Positions 43,242 to 51,125 of a stretch of 64,000 nucleotides of DNA are shown here, one piece after another (the first letter of the stretch is position 1; the number at the start of each line of letters is the position of its first letter). Both the position numbers and the translations under genes were made by a program. The stretch comes from JBHIDJ01 sp046760105. GTDB taxonomy: Bacteria; Pseudomonadota; Gammaproteobacteria; Acidiferrobacterales; SPGG2. The notes below the pieces were generated by a model that did no database searches, had not been told where the DNA came from, and saw nothing but the letters and a program-made list of their open reading frames with translations. The stretch is from assembly GCA_046760105.1 (NCBI GenBank), contig JBHIDJ010000006.1, forward strand, positions 10,091 to 74,090, read 5' to 3'.

Positions 43242-43847
43242 ATGAAAAACTGTGTCACCTTGGCGCTGGTATTTTGGCTGTCTGTCTCGCTCGGCATCGC
43301 CCAGGCGGCCGGAGATGCGGCCGCTGGCAAGGCCAAAGCTGCCCTGTGTGTGGCTTGCCACGGTCCCGACGGCAACAGCACGAATCCGGAGTGGCCCAAC
43401 CTGGCGGGACAACATCCCGAATATACCGTTAAGCAACTGAAGGACTTCAAAGACGGCAGACGTGAGAACGAACTCATGTCGGGCATAGCGAAGGGACTGT
43501 CGGAACAAGACATGGAAAATCTCGCCGCCTATTTCAGCGCACAACAACCAAAGGTTCTGGCTGTCGCGGACCTAGAGCGAACGAAGCGTGGCGAGCGGCT
43601 TTATCGCGGGGGCAACTCCGAGAGGGAGGTGTCGGCCTGCATGAGCTGCCATGGTCCGTCAGGACGAGGCATCCCACCACGGTTTCCACAGATCTCTGGC
43701 CAACATGCGGCTTACACGGAGAAACAGCTACTCGCGTTTAAAGGCGGCAAGCGCACCAACGACTTCGAGATCATGAGACGGATTGCCTTTCGCATGTCCG
43801 AAGACGAAATCAAGGCAGTCGCGCAATACATGGCCGCTTTGTACTGA
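43242..43847 (+). CDS. Diheme cytochrome c4
   Basis: Cytochrome c4 is a periplasmic electron carrier that feeds terminal oxidases. The 201-residue protein has a signal peptide (ends GIAQAAG) and two c-type heme sites, CVACH near residue 35 and CMSCH near residue 134, each followed by GP. Methionine axial ligands are likely in NELMSGIA and RIAFRMSEDE. The frame is open from 43191, but the ATG at 43242 has a strong GGGAGGAG ribosome-binding site. A c4 gene near engB is common in gammaproteobacteria. Confidence 0.93.
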   Translation: MKNCVTLALVFWLSVSLGIAQAAGDAAAGKAKAALCVACHGPDGNSTNPEWPNLAGQHPEYTVKQLKDFKDGRRENELMSGIAKGLSEQDMENLAAYFSAQQPKVLAVADLERTKRGERLYRGGNSEREVSACMSCHGPSGRGIPPRFPQISGQHAAYTEKQLLAFKGGKRTNDFEIMRRIAFRMSEDEIKAVAQYMAALY

Positions 43848-43981
43848 CAAACGCCGCTCGTCCGTCACCTGCCCCTTCTCGTCGCTTGCTACCGTCGACG
43901 GCCACCTATTGACCGGTGGCATCTCCCGGGGCGTCCATTTTTTCCTATTTAGACCAATAGCTTATAGCCAGGTTAAAGGGT

Positions 43982-43997
43982 TGGCACGAGAATTGCC
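43982..43997 (+). promoter_or_regulatory. Sigma-54 (-24/-12) promoter
   Basis: TGGCACG, a 4-base spacer and TTGCC matches the RpoN consensus TGGCACGNNNNTTGC at all specified positions, with GG and GC exactly 10 bases apart. It lies about 100 bases ahead of the 78-residue gene at 44098, leaving a leader of about 90 bases. No other such match was noticed in the window. Confidence 0.8.
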
Positions 43998-44097
43998 TGT
44001 CCTCAGATAAGCAATACGGGATGGGCTGCCCCGCGATGTGTCGGCGGCTCCATCCACCAGCAAGCGATGTTTCAGTCGCGTTGGGGAGAGGCAAAAG

Positions 44098-44334
44098 ATG
44101 CTGAGTCACATTGTCAATTTGGTGAGCGATTACGAACAGGACTACGGTTCGCGACCGAACCTGGTCTATATGAACGAGACCCACTACACCTACCTGCGCC
44201 AAGAGATGCCGGGGGTAAGAGATCATAACGACGTAGTGGCGATCCTAGGTATTGATATTGCATTAAGCGATATCGCTGTTCGCCCGCACGTTGCGACGGT
44301 GCGGTATACGGACGAGAACATTCTTGTGAGCTGA
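44098..44334 (+). CDS. Small protein of unknown function under a sigma-54 promoter
   Basis: The 78-residue soluble protein begins MLSHIVNLVSDYEQDYG and contains RPNLVYMNETHYTYLRQ and LSDIAVRPHVATVRYTD. There is no signal peptide, membrane segment or cysteine. The composition suggests a compact alpha/beta fold, but I do not recognise a family with confidence. The ATG at 44098 follows GGGGAGAGG; the frame is open from 44038. The gene is framed by a consensus -24/-12 promoter and a strong terminator, so it is a real, separately regulated unit. Confidence 0.8.
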   Translation: MLSHIVNLVSDYEQDYGSRPNLVYMNETHYTYLRQEMPGVRDHNDVVAILGIDIALSDIAVRPHVATVRYTDENILVS

Positions 44335-44373
44335 CAGGTTTTTTGGTTGAACAGCGTGTGGGGCGCACGCACG

Positions 44374-44404
44374 GGCCGGGTATCAGTCCCGGCCTGTTTT
44401 TTTT
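44374..44404 (+). terminator. Rho-independent terminator of the sigma-54-driven gene
   Basis: The stem GGCCGGG (44374-44380) and CCCGGCC (44388-44394) has a 7-base loop and is followed by TG and eight T. It overlaps the last codons of hemL on the opposite strand, whose stop is at 44383-44385. Confidence 0.88.
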
Positions 44405-45687
44405 GTGAGCTCGGTAAGTACTTCTGCCGCCGCCGCGACCGTTTTGGCAATGTCATCAACGCTATGAGCGGCGGACACAAAACCAGCCTCGAACGCCGAG
44501 GGAGCGAGATAAACACCCGCCGCCAACATTCCGTGAAAGAATTGCTTGAAGTGCTCGAGGTCGCAAGCCATGACCTGGGCAAACCGCGTCACCGCGAGCT
44601 CTGCGGTGAAGAACATACCGAACATACCGCCGACTGATTGGACCATGAGCGGCACCCTTGCCTCGTGCGCGGCCGCGCGCAACCCATCAGCCAGTGCCTC
44701 GGTCTTGGCGGTGAGTTCTTGGTGGAAGCCATCGCGCGTGATTTCCTTTAACGTCGCCAGGCCAGCCGCCATCGCGACGGGGTTGCCCGACAATGTGCCG
44801 GCCTGATAGACAGGCCCATCCGGGGCGATGTAATCCATGATGTCGGCGCGTCCGCCGAATGCGCCGACCGGCAACCCGCCCCCAATGATCTTACCGAGCG
44901 TGGTGAGGTCAGGATTAACCCCGTACAGACCCTGGGCGCCGTTCAGGGCCACGCGAAAGCCGGTCATGACCTCGTCGAAGATAAGCAGCGCCCGGTGGTT
45001 GCTACACAACTCGCGCAACGTCGACAGAAAGCCGTCGACCGGTGGTATGCAGTTCATATTCCCGACCACCGGTTCAACGATGATACAGGCGATTCGCTCC
45101 CCGATTTCCGCAAAAACTTGCCGTACCTGACCGACATTGTTGTATTCGAGTGTGACGGTGTGCGCCGCCAGGTCCGCCGGCACGCCTGCTGACGTCGGCA
45201 CCCCCAGTGTTAATGCCCCGGAGCCCGCTTTGACCAGGAGCGCATCCGAATGGCCGTGGTAACAACCCTCGAATTTGATGATGGTGTCGCGTCCGGTAAA
45301 ACCGCGCGCCAGCCGAATCGCGCTCATGGTGGCTTCGGTGCCGGAATTCACCATGCGCACCTTTTCGATCGACGGCATCAGGGAGCAGATCATATCCGCC
45401 ATTTCCACTTCGATGCGGGTCGGTGCGCCAAATCCGAGCCCGTGTTCCGCGTACTGTCTTACCGCCGCGATCACGGCCGGGTGTGCGTGGCCAAGGATCA
45501 AGGGGCCCCAGGAGCCAACATAGTCGATATATTGTTTGCCGTCTTCATCCCACACGTGCGCCCCGCGTCCGCGCGCGAAGAACACGGGCTCACCGCCGAC
45601 GCCTTTGAAAGCGCGCACTGGCGAGTTCACGCCTCCCGGGATGTGTCTGCACGCCTGCTTGAATAATGAGCTCGAGCTACGGGTCAT
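44383..45687 (-). CDS. hemL: Glutamate-1-semialdehyde 2,1-aminomutase
   Basis: HemL converts glutamate-1-semialdehyde to 5-aminolevulinate in the C5 heme pathway, using pyridoxal phosphate. The 434-residue protein shows HIPGGVNSPVRAFKGVGGEP, the STGTEA-type loop (MVNSGTEATMSAIRLARG), FDEVMTGFRVALNGAQ, and the PLP lysine in LGKIIGGGLPVGAFGG. The frame is open to a GTG at 45696, but the ATG at 45687 is the likely start. Its last residues (ELTKKTGRD) are encoded by the terminator of the convergent gene. Confidence 0.96.
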   Translation of the reverse strand: MTRSSSSLFKQACRHIPGGVNSPVRAFKGVGGEPVFFARGRGAHVWDEDGKQYIDYVGSWGPLILGHAHPAVIAAVRQYAEHGLGFGAPTRIEVEMADMICSLMPSIEKVRMVNSGTEATMSAIRLARGFTGRDTIIKFEGCYHGHSDALLVKAGSGALTLGVPTSAGVPADLAAHTVTLEYNNVGQVRQVFAEIGERIACIIVEPVVGNMNCIPPVDGFLSTLRELCSNHRALLIFDEVMTGFRVALNGAQGLYGVNPDLTTLGKIIGGGLPVGAFGGRADIMDYIAPDGPVYQAGTLSGNPVAMAAGLATLKEITRDGFHQELTAKTEALADGLRAAAHEARVPLMVQSVGGMFGMFFTAELAVTRFAQVMACDLEHFKQFFHGMLAAGVYLAPSAFEAGFVSAAHSVDDIAKTVAAAAEVLTELTKKTGRD

Positions 45688-45714
45688 CACTTTCACATCG
45701 TATGGGCACTGGCT

Positions 45715-46368
45715 TTATGGTGTCAGCCGTTTCGGTGCAGGGCTAAACAGGGCGGCATAACGACTGGCCGCCTGGCGAATGTCCGCTTGCTGGAATACGC
45801 CATGTATGACCGCCACTGCGTCAGCGCCAGCGACAATCAACTCGCCCGCATTTTCCGGGGTGATGCCGCCAATAGCAACTATTGGAATGCGAAGTCGTTG
45901 CTTTGCCGCTCGCAACAATTCGGGTCCCGCGCGCACCGCAGACGGCTTCGTCGGCGAGCGGTAGAAGCTGCCAAAGGCGACATAGTCAGCCCCCCCGGCT
46001 TCAGCCGCGAGCGCTAAATCCAACTGGTTATAGCAAGACACGCCTATAAGTCGCCGCGCGCCAAGCATCCCTCGCGCTTCCGCCAAGCCTGGGTCCTCGT
46101 GTCCGACATGAACGCCATCGGCATTGACATGGGTGGCCAGCTCGATATCGTCGTTGACAATGAATGGGGTCCGGTGGCGTTGACATACTTGCGCGAGTGC
46201 GGCTGCCTGGTGCTTGCGCGACGCACGGTCGTCGGATTTGTCCCGGTATTGAATTAGACGGGCACCCCCGGCGATGGCAAGCTTCACCGCGTCGACCAGC
46301 TGCACGGGTTCGATGCAGCCGGTGTCGGTAATGGCATAAAGTCCCGCGACTAACGGCTCACTCGACAT
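45715..46368 (-). CDS. thiE: Thiamine-phosphate synthase
   Basis: ThiE joins hydroxymethylpyrimidine diphosphate and the thiazole phosphate to give thiamine phosphate. The 217-residue TIM-barrel protein shows GLYAITDT, LIQYRDKSDD, FIVNDDIELA, ADGVHVGHEDPGL, IGVSCYN, YVAFGSFYRSPTKP and VAIGGITPENAGELI. Most family members have QLREK in place of IQYRDK; the RxK pattern is kept. The frame is open to 46479; the ATG at 46368 overlaps the thiD stop by 11 bases, which implies translational coupling. Confidence 0.94.
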   Translation of the reverse strand: MSSEPLVAGLYAITDTGCIEPVQLVDAVKLAIAGGARLIQYRDKSDDRASRKHQAAALAQVCQRHRTPFIVNDDIELATHVNADGVHVGHEDPGLAEARGMLGARRLIGVSCYNQLDLALAAEAGGADYVAFGSFYRSPTKPSAVRAGPELLRAAKQRLRIPIVAIGGITPENAGELIVAGADAVAVIHGVFQQADIRQAASRYAALFSPAPKRLTP

Positions 46369-47170
46369 CAGGATCGGTGCGCGCACGTGCCCAGTAGAGA
46401 CGATCGGGGAGATATTGTCCCATTCCCAAACGATAACCGTGTTTGAGGCTTCGCCAGGTGTACTCCAATGCCTTGGCAACCGCGGGCACTGGGTCCAGGC
46501 CGTGGGCCAAGGCCGCGCTACAGGCCGACGCCACCGTACAACCGGAGCCGTGGTAGTTGTTGGTCAACCTTTCACACGTGAACGTCTCTAGAAGCCGCAT
46601 GTTTCCGTACAAGCGGTTGATGACCCGAGGTGTATTGTCATGTGTACCGGTGATCAGCACATATTGGCAGCCAAGCGACATCAACTCCTGCGCGCAGGCA
46701 TCGCGTGTGTCCGCATCCGGTGCCAGCCTGCCCACCTCTAGACTGTTTGGGGTTATCAATGTCGCTCGAGGTACCAGCAGTGAGCGCATAGCATCGTCCA
46801 GAAGCTCGTCGGCCAACACATCACCGCGCGCCGACGTCTGGACCGGATCCACGATCAGCGGAAGATCGCGGTAGTCATCGAGAATGCTCGCTACCGCCAT
46901 CAGGTTTTGTCTGTCACCCAGCATGCCGGTCTTAGCCGCTGCGACCGGCATGTCCTCCAGTATCGCGCGTGCTTGCGCGATGACGAGCTCCGTTTCCACT
47001 GGCGTATATTGCTTGATGCCAATGGTGTCCTGCGCCGTGACAGCCGTGAGCACAGGTGCCGGGTGACAACCCATGCTTACGATCGCCTCGATGTCAGCTG
47101 ATATGCCAGCGCCGCCGGTAGGGTCACTACCGGCGAATACAAGCACAACAGGCAACGGATCGGGTTTCAT
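46358..47170 (-). CDS. thiD: Hydroxymethylpyrimidine/phosphomethylpyrimidine kinase
   Basis: ThiD phosphorylates hydroxymethylpyrimidine twice to supply ThiE. The 270-residue ribokinase-fold protein has FAGSDPTGGAGISADIEAI at its start, AAKTGMLGD, the PVQTSARGD segment (DPVM in most members) and the anion-hole/catalytic region NNYHGSGCTVASACSAALA. It is the first gene of thiD-thiE-hemL on the minus strand and diverges from a rubredoxin gene. No TPP riboswitch was recognised in the 236-bp leader. Confidence 0.94.
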   Translation of the reverse strand: MKPDPLPVVLVFAGSDPTGGAGISADIEAIVSMGCHPAPVLTAVTAQDTIGIKQYTPVETELVIAQARAILEDMPVAAAKTGMLGDRQNLMAVASILDDYRDLPLIVDPVQTSARGDVLADELLDDAMRSLLVPRATLITPNSLEVGRLAPDADTRDACAQELMSLGCQYVLITGTHDNTPRVINRLYGNMRLLETFTCERLTNNYHGSGCTVASACSAALAHGLDPVPAVAKALEYTWRSLKHGYRLGMGQYLPDRLYWARARTDPDVE

Positions 47171-47370
47171 CTTCCGTCAAGCGCGGCTAACGTGATTTCT
47201 GGATGCAGATCAGGCCTAAGCGTTGCGTTGAATGCGGCTGACCCGGCTAGTCTATGCTGAAAGTGCCGTCCTGTTAGCGTGTATATCTGGAGTGGTGGTT
47301 AAAGAGCTTGTTATTCTACCTTTTGGGGCACCTTATTTCACTGACGTCGGGAAAAATGCGAAAATCTTAC

Positions 47371-47383
47371 GTTTACGGTAAAC
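47371..47383. promoter_or_regulatory. Short palindrome upstream of the rubredoxin gene
   Basis: GTTTAC and GTAAAC are separated by one base, 23 bases before the rubredoxin start. It could be an operator; six-base arms also occur by chance. Confidence 0.2.
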
Positions 47384-47406
47384 ACCCGAGCTGAGTACTG
47401 AGAATC

Positions 47407-47604
47407 GTGGACGGCAAGCAAGCGGCATCGAAAACAGAATTCAAGACCTACATGTGCGTCGTCTGTGGTTTTGTCTACGACGAAGAGCAGGGTTTACCGG
47501 ACGAAGGCATTGCTCCCGGGACCCCTTGGGAGGACATCCCCGACACTTGGACCTGCCCGGACTGCGGTGCCAGCAAGGACGAGTTTGAGCTGATTGAGAT
47601 CTAA
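47407..47604 (+). CDS. Rubredoxin
   Basis: Rubredoxin is a small electron carrier with one iron held by four cysteines. The 65-residue protein has both metal knuckles, CVVCGFVYDEEQG and CPDCGASKDEFEL. The aromatic/acidic core between them (GIAPGTPWEDIPDTW) is complete. An extra N-terminal stretch of about 13 residues precedes the usual start. It begins with GTG and lacks a clear ribosome-binding site, so the start is uncertain; an internal ATG at 47452 (MCVVCG) would give a shorter form. Confidence 0.93.
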   Translation: MDGKQAASKTEFKTYMCVVCGFVYDEEQGLPDEGIAPGTPWEDIPDTWTCPDCGASKDEFELIEI

Positions 47605-47818
47605 GACAATAGCGCCGTCGTGGTCCCTTAGAAGTTGCCCATCAGCGCAATACCCACGATGTGGGTCCGGTAGTGCGATTTCTTGCAATGGGTCGCAACG
47701 GGTGTCAGCTACAAGAAGTACACGCTCGGCGTATCGCAAAGCCGCAAACGAATATCGGTAAACCGTCGGGCTAACCCCACGATCCGTACACGCGGGAACT
47801 CTTGGCTGACGCGACGAG

Positions 47819-50395
47819 TCAGCGTCTTTTTGCGCGCCGAGAGCCCAAGCGCTCGATCTTGTAATGCAGCGTATTGGGACGTAGACCTAGCAAGCGCGCC
47901 GCCTTCGATTTATTGCCGTCACAGCGCTCAAGCGTCTGCGCGATGAGGCGTGCCTCGAACTCAGATACGTGCTGACCGAGGGACTTCTCCGTCACGGCGT
48001 AGTCGAGCTCTGGGAGCTTTTGTGGTTGCGGCTGTTTGGATTGCAGCCTGGAGAACACAGACGACTTTAGCACGGCCATATCGGCAGGGAAGTCCTCCGC
48101 CAGCAAATCGTCGGCCTCGCTTTGACTGAGGTAGTGATAGGTACCGGCCTGCAGGTTGAACTGCAGCGTGTAATAGTGCACGAGAAGCGGGATATCGAGT
48201 TTTCTTTCGCGCATAGTTGGTATAACCAGTACAAAGGGCTTAGAGGACGCAGCCAGTTGCTGCAGTCTGACTGAAACCTCGTCCGCGTTGTTGTCGCACC
48301 CGGCGATCACGCGTACACGGCCAGCGTGTGGAATCGCGATGCGGAGCTCGTCTTGCTGCAGTGCAGGTAAGCGACGGAGATTATCGATCATCAACGTCCC
48401 GTCACGCGCATCAGCGAGCAACTCAGTGAAACCAACCTGCCTTGCGAGCACCGTTTTGTTCTCAAGCTCCGCGGTCGTAAGTACACTGAACTTTCCGTCG
48501 TTACCGCTGCAACCATACATATAGCGCGCCAGCTCGATGGCCTCATGGACATCTTTCGATTCGATCAGCACAGGCTCCTTGAATCCCGCGATCCGTTCTG
48601 CGCAGTCAAGCAGTTCAGTAAAGACTTGACTGTGAGCGATGAGAGGATAATCCGGGTTATGAATAGCGCGTACCGACTTTTGCAGCTCTACCATTGCGCG
48701 GATTTTGCGTGTGAGCACCGCTTCCGTGAGTTCACCCGGTAGCACCTCGATCAGTGATCCCAGCAAGTTTCGTTTATGCTTTGAAACAAACTCGCTTGCG
48801 CCTGGCCCGTAAACCAGAACCGCTATCGCCACATGATTTTCGTGGATCATCTTTAAGAGCTTACTGCGATGTACCGCAGGGGTGCCGGCCTCGATGAGGC
48901 ATACCAGCACGTCAGGCGCGCTGTGGCGCTTAAAACCGGCGGAACCTGGCCCGACAAAGTGAGCCACCTGTGGGAAATGTTTGCGAAGGTGTTTGAGCAT
49001 TGTTTTGTCACGGCCCAACAGCGTAACCGTCGGGCCGAACGTTTCCCCCGCAATCGCGCTCGCACCGGTCGTTAGGCCATCTGTCGGCTGTTCGCTGGCT
49101 AGGCGCATATTTTCATTGCGGAGCACATCGACTTCGCGCCACAAGCATGTCAATGCATGCTCTGTTTTTTGCAATTGCCGTTCGAGGGCATGTATTTGGT
49201 CATGAGCATGCGCACGCATTGTCAGGAGCTTGTCGAGGAACAGGTCCGCCATTTTGTCGAACAGCTGTTCGACCACTCGAAAATCAAATGGCGTGTAGAC
49301 CTGCTCACTGAAAGAGTCGCCCAGTAACAGCCAACCCGATGCATTGCGACTGTGTGGATAGAAGGGGACTATCGCCGCGACACCATGGTGGTTCATCAGA
49401 GCGTGAGTCTTTGGACTGGTATCCACGATTTCGTTGGCCACGATGATATGCGCAAAACTTTGCAGCGCCTCGTCAGGAATTTGTACCATACGCTTTGATG
49501 CCCCGGCTGTAGCCAACACCGCTCCTTGGTTACCCAACAGGGCCACCGGACATCTCAGGGTTTCCGCCAGGCGAGTAACAGCTTCATTGACGGAATCGAG
49601 GTCAGCGATCTCGGTGATCATAGCGCGGATCCTGTGATAAAACGCCGTCTTGCGCTTTCTGACCTTCGACCACGGTATATAAAACTGGATATCGAATAAC
49701 CTATGTTGATGAATGGCATAGGCGGTAACCACAAGAAAGTAAGTGATGGCAATCGGGAATGTTACGGCAGCGTTGAACCAACCAATACCAAGGCGTAACA
49801 AGATAAGTACGGTTAGCATCACAAGCGCCATCGGGATGATGGCGACCAGCAGGACCGAGTTCTTCGCCCTTTTTTGCGAAGTATACTGGTAGATTGATCC
49901 GTAGACTAAAATTCCGATGACGCTCAAGAAAATACCGATCGCGTAGAACTCAAACACAAAGTATAAGGGACCAGATGCACGTGTTACGCTGTATTCAAAA
50001 CGTACGAAGTCATTGACTAACCATGGTGTAAAAAGTAGCAAAATTTCGAGGACGATAGCGTATGAGTAAACAGCTGTTAGCGTGAGCCTCATTCTCCACA
50101 TGTTGTGTTGGTCGAATGCTAAGGAAACCACCAGGTGAAACAAAAGCGCGAAGCCAACAATCCCAGCAGCGTAGTAGATGGTGGCTTCGATGTATGGAAG
50201 CGTGTTGTTGTCAATGAGATTGTGGACGTGCCAAATCTCGGCAACGTTTTGAATCGAAAGCGCGAATAGAAAATAGAGGTAAATGCGGGTCTGCGCATTA
50301 TGCGTTCTAGAGAAATGGGCGTAGGCAAAAATGCCACCTTTGAATGCCAACGCGATGATGGCGGGGAGGCTAATTAAGAACGCGTTTAAACCCAT
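47819..50395 (-). CDS. Membrane-bound 7TM-GAF regulator with degenerate sigma-54-activator domain and Fis-type HTH
   Basis: The 858-residue protein has seven or so membrane helices at residues 5-230, as in 7TM histidine-kinase sensors. A GAF-like domain follows (about 260-390), then a coiled coil (395-432), a receiver-like region without a recognisable phospho-acceptor pattern (about 455-575), and a region related to the AAA+ domain of sigma-54 activators (about 580-755). A Fis helix-turn-helix ends it (QTLERCDGNKSKAARLLGL, residues 820-838). The AAA+ part keeps GTLMIDNLRRLPALQQDELR, RVRVIAG and MRERKLDIPLLVHYY. It lacks Walker A (position of LIESKDVHEAIELAR) and GAFTGA. It probably binds DNA without activating sigma-54 by ATP hydrolysis. 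A 730-bp gap lies upstream. Confidence 0.8.
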   Translation of the reverse strand: MGLNAFLISLPAIIALAFKGGIFAYAHFSRTHNAQTRIYLYFLFALSIQNVAEIWHVHNLIDNNTLPYIEATIYYAAGIVGFALLFHLVVSLAFDQHNMWRMRLTLTAVYSYAIVLEILLLFTPWLVNDFVRFEYSVTRASGPLYFVFEFYAIGIFLSVIGILVYGSIYQYTSQKRAKNSVLLVAIIPMALVMLTVLILLRLGIGWFNAAVTFPIAITYFLVVTAYAIHQHRLFDIQFYIPWSKVRKRKTAFYHRIRAMITEIADLDSVNEAVTRLAETLRCPVALLGNQGAVLATAGASKRMVQIPDEALQSFAHIIVANEIVDTSPKTHALMNHHGVAAIVPFYPHSRNASGWLLLGDSFSEQVYTPFDFRVVEQLFDKMADLFLDKLLTMRAHAHDQIHALERQLQKTEHALTCLWREVDVLRNENMRLASEQPTDGLTTGASAIAGETFGPTVTLLGRDKTMLKHLRKHFPQVAHFVGPGSAGFKRHSAPDVLVCLIEAGTPAVHRSKLLKMIHENHVAIAVLVYGPGASEFVSKHKRNLLGSLIEVLPGELTEAVLTRKIRAMVELQKSVRAIHNPDYPLIAHSQVFTELLDCAERIAGFKEPVLIESKDVHEAIELARYMYGCSGNDGKFSVLTTAELENKTVLARQVGFTELLADARDGTLMIDNLRRLPALQQDELRIAIPHAGRVRVIAGCDNNADEVSVRLQQLAASSKPFVLVIPTMRERKLDIPLLVHYYTLQFNLQAGTYHYLSQSEADDLLAEDFPADMAVLKSSVFSRLQSKQPQPQKLPELDYAVTEKSLGQHVSEFEARLIAQTLERCDGNKSKAARLLGLRPNTLHYKIERLGSRRAKRR

Positions 50396-51125
50396 TGTTC
50401 AAGTTTTCAATCCCCGGAGGGAGAACACCGTCCGCAACCGATGAGCAAAAACGAGAATCAAGCACCAAAGACTATCGTTTTTGGGGTGGGTCGGCAAAAG
50501 ATCAGGCTGCAGCCACACCAAACCTGCTTGACTAATTGCTAGCGCGCCTCCTCATGTCAATAGAAAAAACTTGATCGCCATTTTTAACTTCTTGATTCTT
50601 AACACAATTATAAAGATTTAGGAGTATATTGCAGTGATAAGGTTACCGAAAGTACTGACAGTCTTCGGAATAATATCAATAGAAATTTTGCGTACTCGGC
50701 ATGTTGCCGCAGGACGTTCTTACCGACTTGGTGGTGAACAAATCGGCAATGTCTCCAGGTTGCTAGCCCGATTTGGCCATAGACTGCGTATACATGGGGC
50801 TACGTAACCTATTGTTTTGTTTAACTATTGTTGGCATATCGGTTACCAAATATCAGCATCTGGTGGGACGATGATTTGGCGTGCTGAATTTGACGCTGCA
50901 TCGGCCGCTCGACGCTTCACAGGCCGCCGCCCTCGCTGCCTTTGGCCCCCACCACCGGCGCGTAGCTGGCCGGATGGGATGAAGCGGTGGATTAACGCTT
51001 GTGCCGGGAAACCGGTAACATTGCGCCTCGCTCAACTAGGGTCACCGCCGCCAATGCGAACCGCGGGCTGGCGTAGCCGATAATAGTTCGTATGTTTAAA
51101 GGAGCTTACGTATAAGGAGTGTTCT
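50396..51125. other. Long intergenic region between two divergent genes
   Basis: The 730 bp have no convincing gene. The part at about 50550-50720 is clearly A/T-richer than its surroundings and probably holds promoters for the regulator (minus) and/or the thiolase operon (plus). A 33-codon frame at 50881-50982 (GTG start, NLTLHRPLDASQAAAL) looks protein-like but is too short to call and could be a gene remnant. Confidence 0.35.

Noticed and set aside
43901..43920. Terminator after cytochrome c4 (GCCACC/GGTGGC hairpin)
   Set aside because: The stem is only 6 bp and the T-run starts about 14 bases later, too far for a rho-independent terminator.
47171..47406. TPP riboswitch ahead of thiD
   Set aside because: The THI-box core CTGAGA and its partner motif are absent in the right order on the minus strand.
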